A stretch of DNA of 64,000 nucleotides from Anaerolineae bacterium. Lineage in GTDB: Bacteria > Chloroflexota > Anaerolineae > B4-G1 > SLSP01. Location: the NCBI GenBank assembly GCA_016931185.1, contig JAFGFI010000169.1:27915-91914 (forward strand). Reading direction: 5' to 3'. Every line of letters begins with the position of its first letter. Within the stretch, counting starts at the first letter, position 1. Under the pieces are notes generated by a model. That model did not search any database and was not told where the DNA came from. It worked only from the letters and a program-made list of their open reading frames with translations. A program made the position numbers and the translations under genes. Below are positions 37,325-47,092 of the stretch, in pieces.

Positions 37325-39259
37325 ATGCACATGAAACTAAATGCTCCCAAATTTTACACGCTTCCTTTGGGCGCGATCCGCCCGGAAGGCTGGCTGGCGC
37401 GCCAATTGCGCATCCAGGCAGATGGAATCAGCGGTCATCTGGATGAGTTCTGGCCCGATATCCGCAATAGCCAATGGTTCGGTGGGGATGCTGAAGCCTG
37501 GGAACGCGCGCCCTATTGGCTGGATGGTATCATCCCATTGGCCTTTGTATTGGATGATGCGCCATCCGGAAATGGCGTGCAACTCAAAGACAAAGTCACA
37601 CGCTATATGGACTATATCTTGGAGCACCAGCACGCCGACGGGTGGCTCGGCCCGCGCGAGATGGTCGCGGCAGGAGGCAGACCGGTGAAGGAAACCTATG
37701 ATCTCTGGGCTCAACTGTTGGCGACGAAGGTATTAATACAATACTATGACGCCACAGGTGATGCGCGTGCCCACGTTGCTTTGGAAAAGAACTTGCAAAT
37801 GCTCGACCGGCACATTGATCAAGGGCCGCTGTTTAATTGGGGGCATTCTCGTTGGTTCGAAGTGTTGATTGCCCTGTATTGGCTCTATGAACGCACAGGG
37901 GGTGAATGGTTACTCGATCTGGCATCTAAAGTCCACGCGCAAGGCTTTGACTGGGGAAGTTTCTTCGGTGGGGAGCGCCTGCGCTGGCCAATGGCAGGGC
38001 CGACGCCGAAGGGGCGTTGGAATTATATGAGTCACGTCGTTAATAATGCCATGGCGCCTAAGGCGCACGCACTATGGTGGCGAATGACGGGAGACGAACG
38101 TGATCGCGCGGCGGTTTATGACATCATTTCCAAGCTGGATCGCTATCATGGAATGGTTACCGGGATGTTTACGGGTGATGAATGTCTAGCAGGGAAACGC
38201 CCCACACAAGGAACGGAGCTGTGCGCGGTGGTGGAATATGCGTTCTCATTGGAAGTGCTACTCTCCATTTTCGGTGATCCGGCGTTTGGTGACCGGTTAG
38301 AAAGGATTATCTTCAATGCACTGCCCGCCACCTTTTCGCCCGATATGTGGGCGCACCAATACGATCAGCAGGTGAACCAAGTCGAGTGCAGCAGCCGCGA
38401 TGGATGGCCCTGGAACACGAATGGCGTGGAGTCTAATATCTTCGGGGTGGAACCGAATTATGGCTGCTGCACCGCGAATCTCAGCCAGGGCTGGCCTAAG
38501 TTCGTGGCGCACCTATGGATGCGCCCACAAAGTGGAGGCCTGGCGGCAATGGCCTACGCGCCCAACACGGTCAGTATTGAGGTGGACGGTGTACCGGTCG
38601 TGGTCAGCCTGAAAACGGATTATCCCTTCCGGGAGTCCTTGCACTTTACGGTGACGGCTGAACAACCGGTAACATTCCCATTGTTGTTACGCATACCCGC
38701 CTGGTCGCCAGGAGCAATGGTGAAGGTCGCGGGAGAACAGGGACAGCAGACAAAAGCAGGTAAATTCCATCACGTGCGTCGCGAGTGGGAGGGAACGACG
38801 GAGGTACTGCTGACACTACCGATGTCACCAACGTTATGGCGGGGTTACAACGATGCGGTGGCCGTGGAACGCGGGCCATTGGTATACGCGCTGCGAATGG
38901 GAGAGGATTGGCGGCGCGTTCACGAAGATGCAGACTATCGAGAGCTTCCCCACGCCGATTGGGAGGTTTATCCGACGACATCCTGGAACTATGCCCTGGA
39001 TGTAGATACGGCAACACTGGAAGAAGATGTGACTTTCATCGAATACCCGGTGGGTGAATGTCCCTTTTCACCCGAAGGCGCGCCTATAACGGCTACCGTC
39101 AAAGGGCGACGCTTACTGGATTGGCAACAAGATCATGGCTCTGCTGCCGACGCGCCACAGAGTCCAGTGGTCTCCTCGGAACCCCTAGAGGAACTAACCT
39201 TGATCCCCTACGGCTGCACAAATCTGCGGATAACGGAATTCCCGGTGTTGAAACAGTAA
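37325..39259 (+). CDS. GH127-type glycoside hydrolase (beta-L-arabinofuranosidase family)
   Basis: 644 residues from the ATG at 37325 (AGAGGTGA upstream). The alpha/alpha barrel carries DYILEHQHADGWLGPRE, the ELC motif (Glu298, Cys300) and GCCTANLSQGWPKF with Cys381-Cys382. In the characterised GH127 enzyme HypBA1 a Glu, two further Cys and the nucleophile Cys sit at equivalent places around a zinc ion, so the active site looks intact. No signal peptide, so it acts in the cytoplasm on imported oligosaccharides. The nearby LacI regulator and ABC importer support a plant-glycan role. GH127-like clades include other specificities, so the exact sugar is open. Confidence 0.85.
   Translation: MHMKLNAPKFYTLPLGAIRPEGWLARQLRIQADGISGHLDEFWPDIRNSQWFGGDAEAWERAPYWLDGIIPLAFVLDDAPSGNGVQLKDKVTRYMDYILEHQHADGWLGPREMVAAGGRPVKETYDLWAQLLATKVLIQYYDATGDARAHVALEKNLQMLDRHIDQGPLFNWGHSRWFEVLIALYWLYERTGGEWLLDLASKVHAQGFDWGSFFGGERLRWPMAGPTPKGRWNYMSHVVNNAMAPKAHALWWRMTGDERDRAAVYDIISKLDRYHGMVTGMFTGDECLAGKRPTQGTELCAVVEYAFSLEVLLSIFGDPAFGDRLERIIFNALPATFSPDMWAHQYDQQVNQVECSSRDGWPWNTNGVESNIFGVEPNYGCCTANLSQGWPKFVAHLWMRPQSGGLAAMAYAPNTVSIEVDGVPVVVSLKTDYPFRESLHFTVTAEQPVTFPLLLRIPAWSPGAMVKVAGEQGQQTKAGKFHHVRREWEGTTEVLLTLPMSPTLWRGYNDAVAVERGPLVYALRMGEDWRRVHEDADYRELPHADWEVYPTTSWNYALDVDTATLEEDVTFIEYPVGECPFSPEGAPITATVKGRRLLDWQQDHGSAADAPQSPVVSSEPLEELTLIPYGCTNLRITEFPVLKQ
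37559..37578. repeat. 18-bp-type hairpin motif inside the GH127 gene
   Basis: GCGCCATCCGGAAATGGCGT differs at one position from CGCCATTCGGAAATGG, the core joining units of the tandem repeat in the DeoR gene. It codes for DAPSGNGV. Confidence 0.4.
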
Positions 39260-39339
39260 ACGACAAACGGTAGACAGGAGTAATCCGTTCACTGTTTCCT
39301 GTCCATCTCCTGTCTACTCTCTCCTTCCTATCCACAGCC

Positions 39340-39930
39340 TCAATGTTTTCGCGGCACACGCGGCTCTGTTTGCACGTTTTCATCCTCACCTTGCCAGTAA
39401 ATGCCTATTTCTGAGGGCAATATAACTCCTTGCTGTGCCAGGATATCACCAAAGTCGAAGGTGATGTACATATATTCAAAGATGTCGTGGAAAACATCAT
39501 ATTCCGTTTCTGGAACGCCTTGACCATAGATAGTGAATTGTTGGCGGTCGTTATAGAGCAGCCGCAAGTGTCGTTTGCAGGTCTCCCCATCTAACGTGAA
39601 GGTCAGTAATACTTCAAATCCTATACCATAGCCTTTTTTAGCCTCTTTTTCTTCGAGGATATTGCAATCGGGCAATTGCTGTAAGCCAGCAATCAACCCC
39701 TCATGCAGAGCCGGCATATCTGCCTCTGTCACCGGGCCGTCCAATATATCACTAAGATCTCTGATCGTGATGCAAAAGCCGGTACGTGGGTCCTGTTCTG
39801 GGGTGTAAATAAACCCATAGCGATCCTGCATATCGTAGCGATACCAGTGGGTAGGATGTACAAATGAGTAATTCCAGTTAACGTCGCGGTGAATTTTGAT
39901 GCCTCGTAAAATTGTTCTTAGGTCGCCCAC
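39340..39930 (-). CDS. Uncharacterised protein, possibly PsbP/Mog1-like fold
   Basis: 196 residues. The opening VNWNYSFVHPTHWYRYD followed by GFIYTPEQDPRTGFCITIRD resembles the start of PsbP-like or DcrB-like domains, in which a 'YSF..P..W' strand leads into a curved sheet. The rest, with FEVLLTFTLDGETCKRHLR and RQQFTIYGQG, also suits an alpha-beta sandwich. No signal peptide or membrane segment. It lies alone on the minus strand between the GH127 gene and the LacI gene. The call is by pattern only. Confidence 0.5.
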   Translation of the reverse strand: MGDLRTILRGIKIHRDVNWNYSFVHPTHWYRYDMQDRYGFIYTPEQDPRTGFCITIRDLSDILDGPVTEADMPALHEGLIAGLQQLPDCNILEEKEAKKGYGIGFEVLLTFTLDGETCKRHLRLLYNDRQQFTIYGQGVPETEYDVFHDIFEYMYITFDFGDILAQQGVILPSEIGIYWQGEDENVQTEPRVPRKH

Positions 39931-40135
39931 AAATGTTCTCCTTTGGGAATAGTTATCAGTTCTTTGCGTCTCAGCGTCCTCGTGTTAATTTGTGCTCGCC
40001 AGCAGTGATCCCGCTTATGACAATTCCTTGGAAGTAGTTGAAACAAGTTGGGATTGTAGCTAATTGCGCAGAGTTGTCAATGTGAGAGCCTGGTGCATTG
40101 AATATTAAATTATTAAGTTATTAAGTTACAACCTA

Positions 40136-40164
40136 TTGACAACTGAATTAAAGTAAATTATACT
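40136..40164 (+). promoter_or_regulatory. Promoter ahead of the LacI-family gene
   Basis: TTGACA (40136-40141), 17-base spacer, TATACT (40159-40164): near consensus. Downstream GAACATATTAAAGTTTGTTC (40184-40203) is an imperfect 20-base palindrome placed where a LacI-type autoregulatory operator might sit. The remaining gap 39931-40312 has an 8-base ATTAAGTT tandem and a possible 27-codon leader frame (40255-40338). Confidence 0.65.
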
Positions 40165-40312
40165 AAAGAAGAAGCTTTATTTAGAACATATTAAAGTTTG
40201 TTCGATAGATAGTACATATTCACAAACCCTGAATCACCTTCCAGGAGGCGGCGGATGGGACTTTTCAAAACACAGAGTCTGTTGTCTGCTTACCGGAAGG
40301 TTCAGATAAAAG

Positions 40313-41302
40313 ATGCCAACACAACGAGATATCGCTGACCAATTAGGGGTTTCTGTCACTACGGTTTCCTTGGCATTACGTGGTGATCCTCAAATATCCG
40401 ACGAGATGCAGTCGCGTGTCCGCGCGTTTGCGGCGCAGATTGGATATGACTATCATCCCCGTCGTCATTCTTCCTCGGATACGACACAAATTGCCTACGT
40501 CGCTCACCGCGATGCTTCGGGCGTGGGGTCTTTCTATTCAGCTATTTTACAAGGTGTGGAACAAGGGTGTAGTATACATGGGGTAGCACTGTATTTTGTA
40601 CTGATAGAGGATACAGACAGTGCTTACAATTTGCTGAGTGATTATGATTTGGATGGGCTGCTATTGGTTGGGGCTATGTCAGCACAAATTGTCAAACGGT
40701 TTAAGACATTGGGGCTTCCTATTGTGCTAGTGAACAACAATTTGCCCGCGCTTGAGTTGGACCGTGTTTTAATTGAGAATGAATATAGTGTCTATGCTGC
40801 GGTTAAACACCTCGCGGCGTGGGGACACCAACGAATTGCACTCATATATGGCCCTTTGGATCATACCAGTTTTTATGAACGTCTTTCTGCATACCATAAA
40901 GTGATGCAGGAATTACAGTTTGAGGAAATAGTCTTGAACATTCAACAGGTTGATGTAGACACTGCCGAGCGTGCTATGATTTCACACCTGCACAATAAGG
41001 GAGTAAACTTTAGTGCATTGTTGACATGCAATGATAAAGCGGCTATTGGAGCCATTCGCGCATTGCAAATTTACGATGCGCGCGTTCCAGAAGATGTGTC
41101 GGTTATTGGATTTGATGACATAGATATGGCGCGCGTGATACAGCCTACATTGACGACGCTTCACGTGTACCGGGGATTAATGGGCGAGACGGCAGTACAA
41201 ATGTTGTTAGAGCGGATAGAAAATCCCGCGCGTCCGCCCTGCGCAATGACGATTAGCACAACATTCGTGGAACGTGAATCCGTTGGGCCCCGAAGGGCGT
41301 AA
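40313..41302 (+). CDS. LacI-family transcriptional regulator
   Basis: 329 residues. The helix-turn-helix is TQRDIADQLGVSVTTVSLAL, followed by the hinge region around HPRRHSS, and a periplasmic-binding-protein-like effector domain with DYDLDGLLLVG, HLAAWGHQRIALIYGP and the late motif VSVIGFDDIDMARVIQPTLTT-like block. Such proteins repress sugar genes until a sugar binds. It stands directly before the ABC importer genes and near the GH127 enzyme, which are its likely targets. GGAAGG lies rather far (12 bases) from the ATG. Confidence 0.92.
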   Translation: MPTQRDIADQLGVSVTTVSLALRGDPQISDEMQSRVRAFAAQIGYDYHPRRHSSSDTTQIAYVAHRDASGVGSFYSAILQGVEQGCSIHGVALYFVLIEDTDSAYNLLSDYDLDGLLLVGAMSAQIVKRFKTLGLPIVLVNNNLPALELDRVLIENEYSVYAAVKHLAAWGHQRIALIYGPLDHTSFYERLSAYHKVMQELQFEEIVLNIQQVDVDTAERAMISHLHNKGVNFSALLTCNDKAAIGAIRALQIYDARVPEDVSVIGFDDIDMARVIQPTLTTLHVYRGLMGETAVQMLLERIENPARPPCAMTISTTFVERESVGPRRA

Positions 41303-41377
41303 AAAATTTCTGGCAAGCGGTGTTGTACATCGTAGCTCGCTAGAAGGTGAAAGTCCTGAGTAATGAATATTTAAAAG

Positions 41378-41426
41378 TGTTTTTCCCCGTGTATCTGGAT
41401 GCAATCCAGATACACGGGGAAAAACA
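41378..41426. terminator. Perfect 23-bp hairpin after the LacI gene
   Basis: Arms 41378-41400 and 41404-41426 pair completely around GCA. The arms contain TTTTT and AAAAA tracts outside a CCCCGTG core, so either strand could terminate. It separates the regulator from the importer operon. Confidence 0.65.
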
Positions 41427-41532
41427 ATAATCCCCTATCATGTAAGGAGGTGTAATTAACATAAGTTGATGATTTAGATCTGTTTGTTGTGTATTGAGTA
41501 GAAAATTTTCACTATTATCACAAGGAGGAAAA

Positions 41533-43512
41533 ATGACTGCGAAACAAGTGTCGCGACGTGAGTTTCTGCGCTTTTCTGCGCTGACAGCAGCAGGTATAGC
41601 GATGGTAGCTTGTGGCGGGCAACCGACAGAGGCCCCCGAACCAACGGCGAAGGTAGAGGAAACCCAAGAGGCCCCAAAATCTACGGCAGTTCCAGAAGAA
41701 ACAGGCCCTTCAACCAAGCAATCTCCCATTTTCCAGGAGATGGTGAAGGCCGGTACACTCCCCCCTCTGGAAGATCGGATGCCAGTGGAGCCAATGGTAA
41801 TTAAGCCTTACGAAAAGGTAGGGGTCTATGGTGGTACCTGGCGTTCTGGTTCCACAGGACGGGCTGATGGCGCATGGCAATCCCGTACAATGGCATGGGA
41901 AGATTTGCTGCGCTGGGAAACGGATCTCACAGGGATCATCCCAAATGTGGCTAAGGAATGGGAAGTCACAGATGATGGTAAAGAATGGACTTTTTATTTA
42001 CGCAAGGGGATGAAGTGGTCAGATGGTCACCCCTTTACAGCCGATGACTTTATCTACTGGTACGAAGATGTCGTGTTGGATGACGATCTGTCACCTAGCA
42101 AACCAGGTTGGATGAAGCCTGGGGGGGAACTGGGTACGGTAGAAAAGGTAGATGATAGCACCGTTAAATTTAAATTTATGGCAGCTAATGGACTATTCCT
42201 TTTCACATTGGCCAACAATCAACCTTTCCAACCAGGCCATTATCTCAAACAATTTCACATCAAGTATAACAAAGAAGAAGTCGAGAAGGCTGTTGAGGAA
42301 GGATCATTTGATGATTGGGTAGGGTATTATGGTGCGAAGAACGATTACCGTGACAATGTGGATCGTCCCGTGATTTATGCCTGGATGATCACCGTGCCCG
42401 TCGGATCGGCAACGCAGATTAAGGCCGAGCGTAACCCCTATTATTGGAAAGTGGATACAGAGGGCAACCAACTGCCCTATATTGATGTACTGGATTTCCC
42501 CATCGTTGAGTCCGCCGATATCTTGTTGATGAAGGCGTTAAACGGGGAAATTGATATGATGGCCCGCCACTTTACGAATGATCAAAACAAGCCAGTACTC
42601 TTTGATGGTCAGGAAAAGGGCGACTATCACTTCGTCGCCATTAACTCTACTGGTGAAAACAAGATCAATCTCTGCTTTAACCTGGTGCATAAGGATCCAG
42701 GACTTCGGGAAGTTTTCCAAAAGAAAGAATTCCGTATCGCAATGTCGCACGCTATCAACCGTCAGGAAGTTATTGATACAGTCTACGTGGGCCAGGGCAC
42801 ACCGCGACAATCCGGCCCCATTGAGGCATCGAAATTCTACAATGAGCAGCTTGCTACACAGTATCTTGAGTATGACGTAGACAAAGCGAATCAGATACTC
42901 GACGAGCTAGGGTTGGAGAAAGGCCCCGATGGGATGCGCAAGCGATTCGATGGGGAACCACTTTATTTTAATATTGACTGTATGGTCAATGCTACCGACC
43001 ACGGTCAAGTAATGGAGATAGTCTCTAAGATGTGGAAGGAAGTGGGGGTGGATTCTGCAGTAAAAAATATCGAGCGCGCGCTGTTCTATGAACGTAAGGA
43101 AGCTAGCGAACACGATATGGTACCCTTCTGGGTCGGCGATGGGATGGTGGTTCTCGTAGATCCCCGTTCTTACATGCCTTACAGCCATGAGTCACCGTTT
43201 GCCAATGCCTGGGTTACCTGGCGCGATACAAACGGAGCCGAGAGTGAAGAACCCATAGAACCTGCCAAGCGTCAGATTGAGTTATACCAACAAATTGAAG
43301 CTACGGCTGGCGAAGAGGAAAAAGAAAAACTAATGAAGGAGATCATCCAAATCGCTGCCGATCAGTTCTGGGTTATCGGTATCTGCTCACCTACACCTGG
43401 CTACGGTATTGTAAAGAATAACTTCAAGAATGTGCCGCCGGAATATTTCAGTTGGTGGCCGGCGCGAGACCCTGCGAATACTTATCCTGAGCAGTACTAT
43501 ATCGAATCATAA
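41533..43512 (+). CDS. ABC importer substrate-binding protein, family 5 (oligosaccharide/peptide type)
   Basis: 659 residues from the ATG at 41533, behind AAGGAGG. The N-terminus combines a Tat-like motif SRREFLRF with the lipobox MVACGG, so it is probably a lipoprotein exported folded. A Pro/Glu/Thr-rich linker follows. The family-5 core has VAKEWEVTDDGKEWTFYLRK and KWSDGHPFTADDFIYWYED, near-invariant in this class. The size and the TLPPLEDRMPVEP stretch recall binding proteins for oligosaccharides in Thermotogota and Chloroflexota rather than short peptides. It begins a five-gene importer unit and follows a LacI regulator, which supports sugar uptake. Confidence 0.9.
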   Translation: MTAKQVSRREFLRFSALTAAGIAMVACGGQPTEAPEPTAKVEETQEAPKSTAVPEETGPSTKQSPIFQEMVKAGTLPPLEDRMPVEPMVIKPYEKVGVYGGTWRSGSTGRADGAWQSRTMAWEDLLRWETDLTGIIPNVAKEWEVTDDGKEWTFYLRKGMKWSDGHPFTADDFIYWYEDVVLDDDLSPSKPGWMKPGGELGTVEKVDDSTVKFKFMAANGLFLFTLANNQPFQPGHYLKQFHIKYNKEEVEKAVEEGSFDDWVGYYGAKNDYRDNVDRPVIYAWMITVPVGSATQIKAERNPYYWKVDTEGNQLPYIDVLDFPIVESADILLMKALNGEIDMMARHFTNDQNKPVLFDGQEKGDYHFVAINSTGENKINLCFNLVHKDPGLREVFQKKEFRIAMSHAINRQEVIDTVYVGQGTPRQSGPIEASKFYNEQLATQYLEYDVDKANQILDELGLEKGPDGMRKRFDGEPLYFNIDCMVNATDHGQVMEIVSKMWKEVGVDSAVKNIERALFYERKEASEHDMVPFWVGDGMVVLVDPRSYMPYSHESPFANAWVTWRDTNGAESEEPIEPAKRQIELYQQIEATAGEEEKEKLMKEIIQIAADQFWVIGICSPTPGYGIVKNNFKNVPPEYFSWWPARDPANTYPEQYYIES

Positions 43513-43526
43513 CTAAGTGATTTTGT

Positions 43527-43567
43527 GTTACACTTCCCGGAAGTTTTGTACTTTCGGGAAGTGTAAC
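43527..43567 (+). terminator. Hairpin after the binding-protein gene
   Basis: 17-base arms (43527-43543, 43551-43567) with one G-T wobble and a 7-base loop. No strong T run, so it more likely stabilises the binding-protein mRNA or partly attenuates, leaving less permease transcript than binding protein. Confidence 0.6.
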
Positions 43568-43580
43568 CTATTAAAGACAT

Positions 43581-43749
43581 AAAACGTGAAACGTAAAACG
43601 TAATTGTCATTTGCTAATTTGTGATACCCAGAGGAATGACTCATTAACGCGGTGTGTTCACCAGCAGTAGGATGAAAATTTAAGACAGAACTAAGTTTTC
43701 AAGGGTTTTTACAATTTACGATTTGCGATTTGCCAATTTTCGATTTTCA
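43581..43749. repeat. Repeat-rich leader before the permease genes
   Basis: Heptamers ACGTGAA/ACGTAAA/ACGTAA at 43581-43602, the 24-base sequence GTTCACCAGCAGTAGGATGA-AAAT at 43656-43679, and heptamers ACAATTT/ACGATTT/GCGATTT at 43710-43749. The 24-base piece and the layout recur at 52670-52730. Confidence 0.7.
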
Positions 43750-43761
43750 AGGGAGGTCATA

Positions 43762-44754
43762 ATGCTTGCATATATTGGCCGGCGATTGTTAATGATGATT
43801 CCGACATTATTTGCCGTCTCATTAGTTTCTTTCATCATTATCCAACTTCCGCCAGGGGACTTTTTAACCACGTATGTGGCTACATTGGCTGCGGAGGGAG
43901 AAACGGTAGATGCGGATGTCATCGCGCGCCTGGAAGCTCGCTATGGGTTAAACCAACCTGTATACGTTCAATATTATAAGTGGATTACCAATATCCTCTT
44001 TAAGGGGGATTTCGGATATTCGTGGGATTGGGGGCGTCCAGTTTCTGATCTAATCGGACAGCGACTGGTTCTAACCTTTGTGCTTTCATTGTCCACAATG
44101 CTTTTTATCTGGGCCGTGGCTTTCCCCGTCGGCATCTATTCCGCTGTAAGACAGTATTCAGCCGGTGATTATTTCTTCACTTTTATCAGTTTCTTAGGTC
44201 GCTCCACACCTAATTTCCTGCTAGCGCTGGTGTTAATGTGGATAGCCTTCTCTTATTTTGACATGAGTGTGGGCGGCTTATTTTCTTCGGAGCTTGAAGA
44301 AGCTCCTTGGAGTTGGACAAAAATCAAAGATTTACTTGCCCATATTTGGATTCCTATGGTAGTATTGGGGACGGATGGTACGGCGGGACTGATTCGCATT
44401 ATGCGCGCAAACTTACTCGATGAATTACACAAACCTTATGTTTTGACCGCGCGTTCTAAAGGGTTATCTGAGGGCAAGTTATTGCTCAAATACCCCGTGC
44501 GTGCTGCCTTAAACCCCTTTGTGAGTACATTGGGCTGGCAGTTACCTGGTTTGGTCTCAGGCTCCAGCATTATTGCCATTGTCTTGAACTTACCTACAAC
44601 CGGGCCGTTACTGTTAAAGGCTCTCCGGGCGCAAGATATGTACCTGGCCGGAAGTTTTATTTTTATCCTCAGCACACTAACGGTGATCGGTACTCTTATT
44701 TCCGATCTCTTGTTGGCCTGGCTTGATCCACGCATTAAACTAGGACAGAGGTAA
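43762..44754 (+). CDS. ABC importer permease, DppB/OppB type
   Basis: 330 residues from the ATG at 43762 (GGGAGGT upstream). Starts MLAYIGRRLLMMIPTLFAVS, typical of DppB-like permeases, with six membrane helices and the EAA-type loop LTARSKGLSEGKLLLKYPVR that docks on the ATPase. Together with the next gene it forms the membrane channel. The extracytoplasmic loop after helix 1, with RLEARYGLNQPVYVQY, is the standard one for the family. Confidence 0.93.
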   Translation: MLAYIGRRLLMMIPTLFAVSLVSFIIIQLPPGDFLTTYVATLAAEGETVDADVIARLEARYGLNQPVYVQYYKWITNILFKGDFGYSWDWGRPVSDLIGQRLVLTFVLSLSTMLFIWAVAFPVGIYSAVRQYSAGDYFFTFISFLGRSTPNFLLALVLMWIAFSYFDMSVGGLFSSELEEAPWSWTKIKDLLAHIWIPMVVLGTDGTAGLIRIMRANLLDELHKPYVLTARSKGLSEGKLLLKYPVRAALNPFVSTLGWQLPGLVSGSSIIAIVLNLPTTGPLLLKALRAQDMYLAGSFIFILSTLTVIGTLISDLLLAWLDPRIKLGQR

Positions 44755-44758
44755 GGTT

Positions 44759-45901
44759 ATGAACGAATCACATATCCCTTCTGAAAGGCCACAAACCATT
44801 GAAACCCAGCACCAGGAAACGGATCTGTATGTCGCTTCACAATGGAAACTGATATGGTGGAAATTCCGAAAGCATAAATTAGCCTTAATTTCAACTGTGA
44901 TTATCCTTTTGATGTACCTGATGGCCGGTTTTGCCGAATTTCTGTCACCCTATGTGACAGATACCACGCAATCTCAATTCACGTATGCCCCGCCAATGCC
45001 AATTCATATTTTCGATGAAGGCAAATTGGTGCGCCCTTATGTCTATAGTCTCAAACAAGAGATTGAACCTGAAGCGTTGCGCCGGGTTTTTACCGTTGAT
45101 TATGAGACTAAGATTCCACTCGGGCTTTTCGTACATGGAGAACCCTATAAGTTTTGGGGCATTTGGGACACAGACATCCATTTATTTGGGCCATTGAACA
45201 AAGAACAGGTTGTGCGTTTGATTGGGGCTGACAAAGTAGGACGCGATCTCTTTTCTCGTATGATTTATGGCGCGCGTATTTCATTGTCCATTGGATTGGT
45301 GGGGGTGGCAATCAGTTTTGCACTCGGTGTACTGTTAGGAGGTATTTCAGGATATTATGGAGGCGGCATAGATGACTTAATCCAGCGTGTGATTGAGTTC
45401 TTACGCTCGTTACCTACCATTCCTTTGTGGATGGGGCTGGCAGCCGCAATCCCCCATAATTGGCCTTCTCTGCGCATTTATTTTAGTATCACGATTTTGC
45501 TCTCTCTGATCGGTTGGACAGGGATGGCGCGCGTAGTGCGCGGACGTTTCTTAGTGCTACGCACGGAGGATTTTGTTGTCTGCGCGCGCTTAGATGGAGC
45601 CAGTGAACTACGGGTGATTTTGCGCCACATGGTGCCCTCATTTACCAGTCATATGATTGCCTCGATCACACTCTCCATCCCAGGAATGATTATGTCTGAA
45701 ACGGCCTTGAGCTTTCTGGGCCTGGGGTTACAACCTCCATTGGTAAGTTGGGGAGTGCTTTTGCAAGATGCGCAGAATATCCGCGCGGTAGCGACGGCCC
45801 CTTGGTTGCTCATTCCGGCCTTGTTAGTCATTGTAACAGTGTTAACATTAAATTTCCTCGGCGACGGTCTGCGTGATGCTGCGGACCCTTATGGACGGTA
45901 A
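44759..45901 (+). CDS. ABC importer permease, DppC/OppC type
   Basis: 380 residues, four bases after the first permease gene. After an N-terminal cytoplasmic tail and first helix there is a long outside loop with LGLFVHGEPYKFWGIWDTDI and then GADKVGRDLFSRMIYGARIS, the DppC signature. The EAA loop is CARLDGASELRVILRHMVPS. The extended loop containing the FVHGEPY segment is usual in the carbohydrate-type members. It pairs with the DppB-like permease. Confidence 0.93.
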   Translation: MNESHIPSERPQTIETQHQETDLYVASQWKLIWWKFRKHKLALISTVIILLMYLMAGFAEFLSPYVTDTTQSQFTYAPPMPIHIFDEGKLVRPYVYSLKQEIEPEALRRVFTVDYETKIPLGLFVHGEPYKFWGIWDTDIHLFGPLNKEQVVRLIGADKVGRDLFSRMIYGARISLSIGLVGVAISFALGVLLGGISGYYGGGIDDLIQRVIEFLRSLPTIPLWMGLAAAIPHNWPSLRIYFSITILLSLIGWTGMARVVRGRFLVLRTEDFVVCARLDGASELRVILRHMVPSFTSHMIASITLSIPGMIMSETALSFLGLGLQPPLVSWGVLLQDAQNIRAVATAPWLLIPALLVIVTVLTLNFLGDGLRDAADPYGR

Positions 45902-45944
45902 GCCGAAGAATGAAGACTGAAGCACAAAGACAATCGCTAGTTGC

Positions 45945-45966
45945 AATGAACATAAGAATGTTCATT
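45945..45966. repeat. Short inverted repeat before the ATPase genes
   Basis: AATGAACAT and ATGTTCATT (9-base arms, 4-base loop) in the 143-base gap between the second permease and the first ATPase gene. Could be an operator or an mRNA hairpin. Confidence 0.4.
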
Positions 45967-46044
45967 CACTCACTATTATAATGATTGTATTCACTATTCA
46001 CTGCAATCGTAGATTGCCTCGTAATTCTTAATTAGGAGTCAAGT

Positions 46045-47085
46045 ATGGAAAATCCCAATGACCTATTGGTAGAGGTCAAGGATCTAAAGACCCATTTTTT
46101 TATGAACCAGGGCGTCGTCAAAGCTGTGGATGGCGTGAATTTGAAAATTAAACGCGGGAACACGATAGGCATTGTAGGGGAAAGTGGCTGTGGGAAAAGT
46201 GTGACTGCGCGCGCCATCTTGCGTATAGTGGAGCACCCCGGTCGCATTGTAGAGGGCGAGATTAACTTCTGGCGTCCCATCGCGGAAGGACACACCAAGG
46301 GCAGCAACAACTACGAAGTCATAAACCTAGCCAAACTTGATGAGCGCGGTCAGGAGATGCGTAATATCCGTGGCCGTGAAATTTCAATGATCTTCCAAGA
46401 ACCGATGTCATCATTAAGCCCCTTTTATACGATTGGTAATCAAATTGCCGAAAACTTGCTGCTGCATCAGGAGTCACTGACAAAAGAAAGGGCACTGGAG
46501 CGCACCATTGAGTTGCTGCGCCTGGTAGGGATCCCCCGTCCAGAGTTGCGCATAAATGATTATCCCTTCCAACTCAGTGGCGGTATGTGCCAGCGATCTA
46601 TCATTGCAATGGCGATTGCCTGTAATCCCAGTATGCTTATTGCCGATGAACCAACGACCGCGCTCGATGTGACCACACAGGCCCAAATTTTGGCCCTGAT
46701 GCAAGATATGCAAGAGAAATTAGGGATGGCTATTATGCTTATTACACATGATTTAGGTGTGGTAGCGGAAATGGCAGACGATGTCTCGGTGATGTATCTG
46801 GGACGGGTCGCCGAGACGGCAAATGTGGATGCTATTTTCCACGATGCGCGACATCCGTATACAAAAGCACTGTTACGATCTATTCCCAAAGTATCAGGAG
46901 GGGTGCGAGAGCGGTTGAATTCAATTCGGGGAATGGTACCCGACCCATTCAATCGCCCGGAGGGTTGTGTGTTCCACCCCCGGTGTGATGAGTTCATCCC
47001 CGGTATATGTGATAAACAAGCGCCAACCCTGGTTGAAATTGCCCCCGGACATCATGTTAGTTGCTGGGCAGCGACGGGAAATTGA
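46045..47085 (+). CDS. ABC importer ATPase, DppD/OppD type
   Basis: 346 residues with AGGAG before the ATG. Walker A is GESGCGKSV, the signature LSGGMCQRS, Walker B LIADEPTTALD. The C-terminal oligopeptide-transporter domain ends with GCVFHPRCDEFIPGICD, whose cysteines can bind an iron-sulfur cluster or metal in this family. Note the signature glycine is followed by Met-Cys rather than Gln-Arg/Gln. It should pair with the next ATPase to power the two permeases. Confidence 0.93.
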   Translation: MENPNDLLVEVKDLKTHFFMNQGVVKAVDGVNLKIKRGNTIGIVGESGCGKSVTARAILRIVEHPGRIVEGEINFWRPIAEGHTKGSNNYEVINLAKLDERGQEMRNIRGREISMIFQEPMSSLSPFYTIGNQIAENLLLHQESLTKERALERTIELLRLVGIPRPELRINDYPFQLSGGMCQRSIIAMAIACNPSMLIADEPTTALDVTTQAQILALMQDMQEKLGMAIMLITHDLGVVAEMADDVSVMYLGRVAETANVDAIFHDARHPYTKALLRSIPKVSGGVRERLNSIRGMVPDPFNRPEGCVFHPRCDEFIPGICDKQAPTLVEIAPGHHVSCWAATGN

Positions 47086-47092
47086 GGCAATT

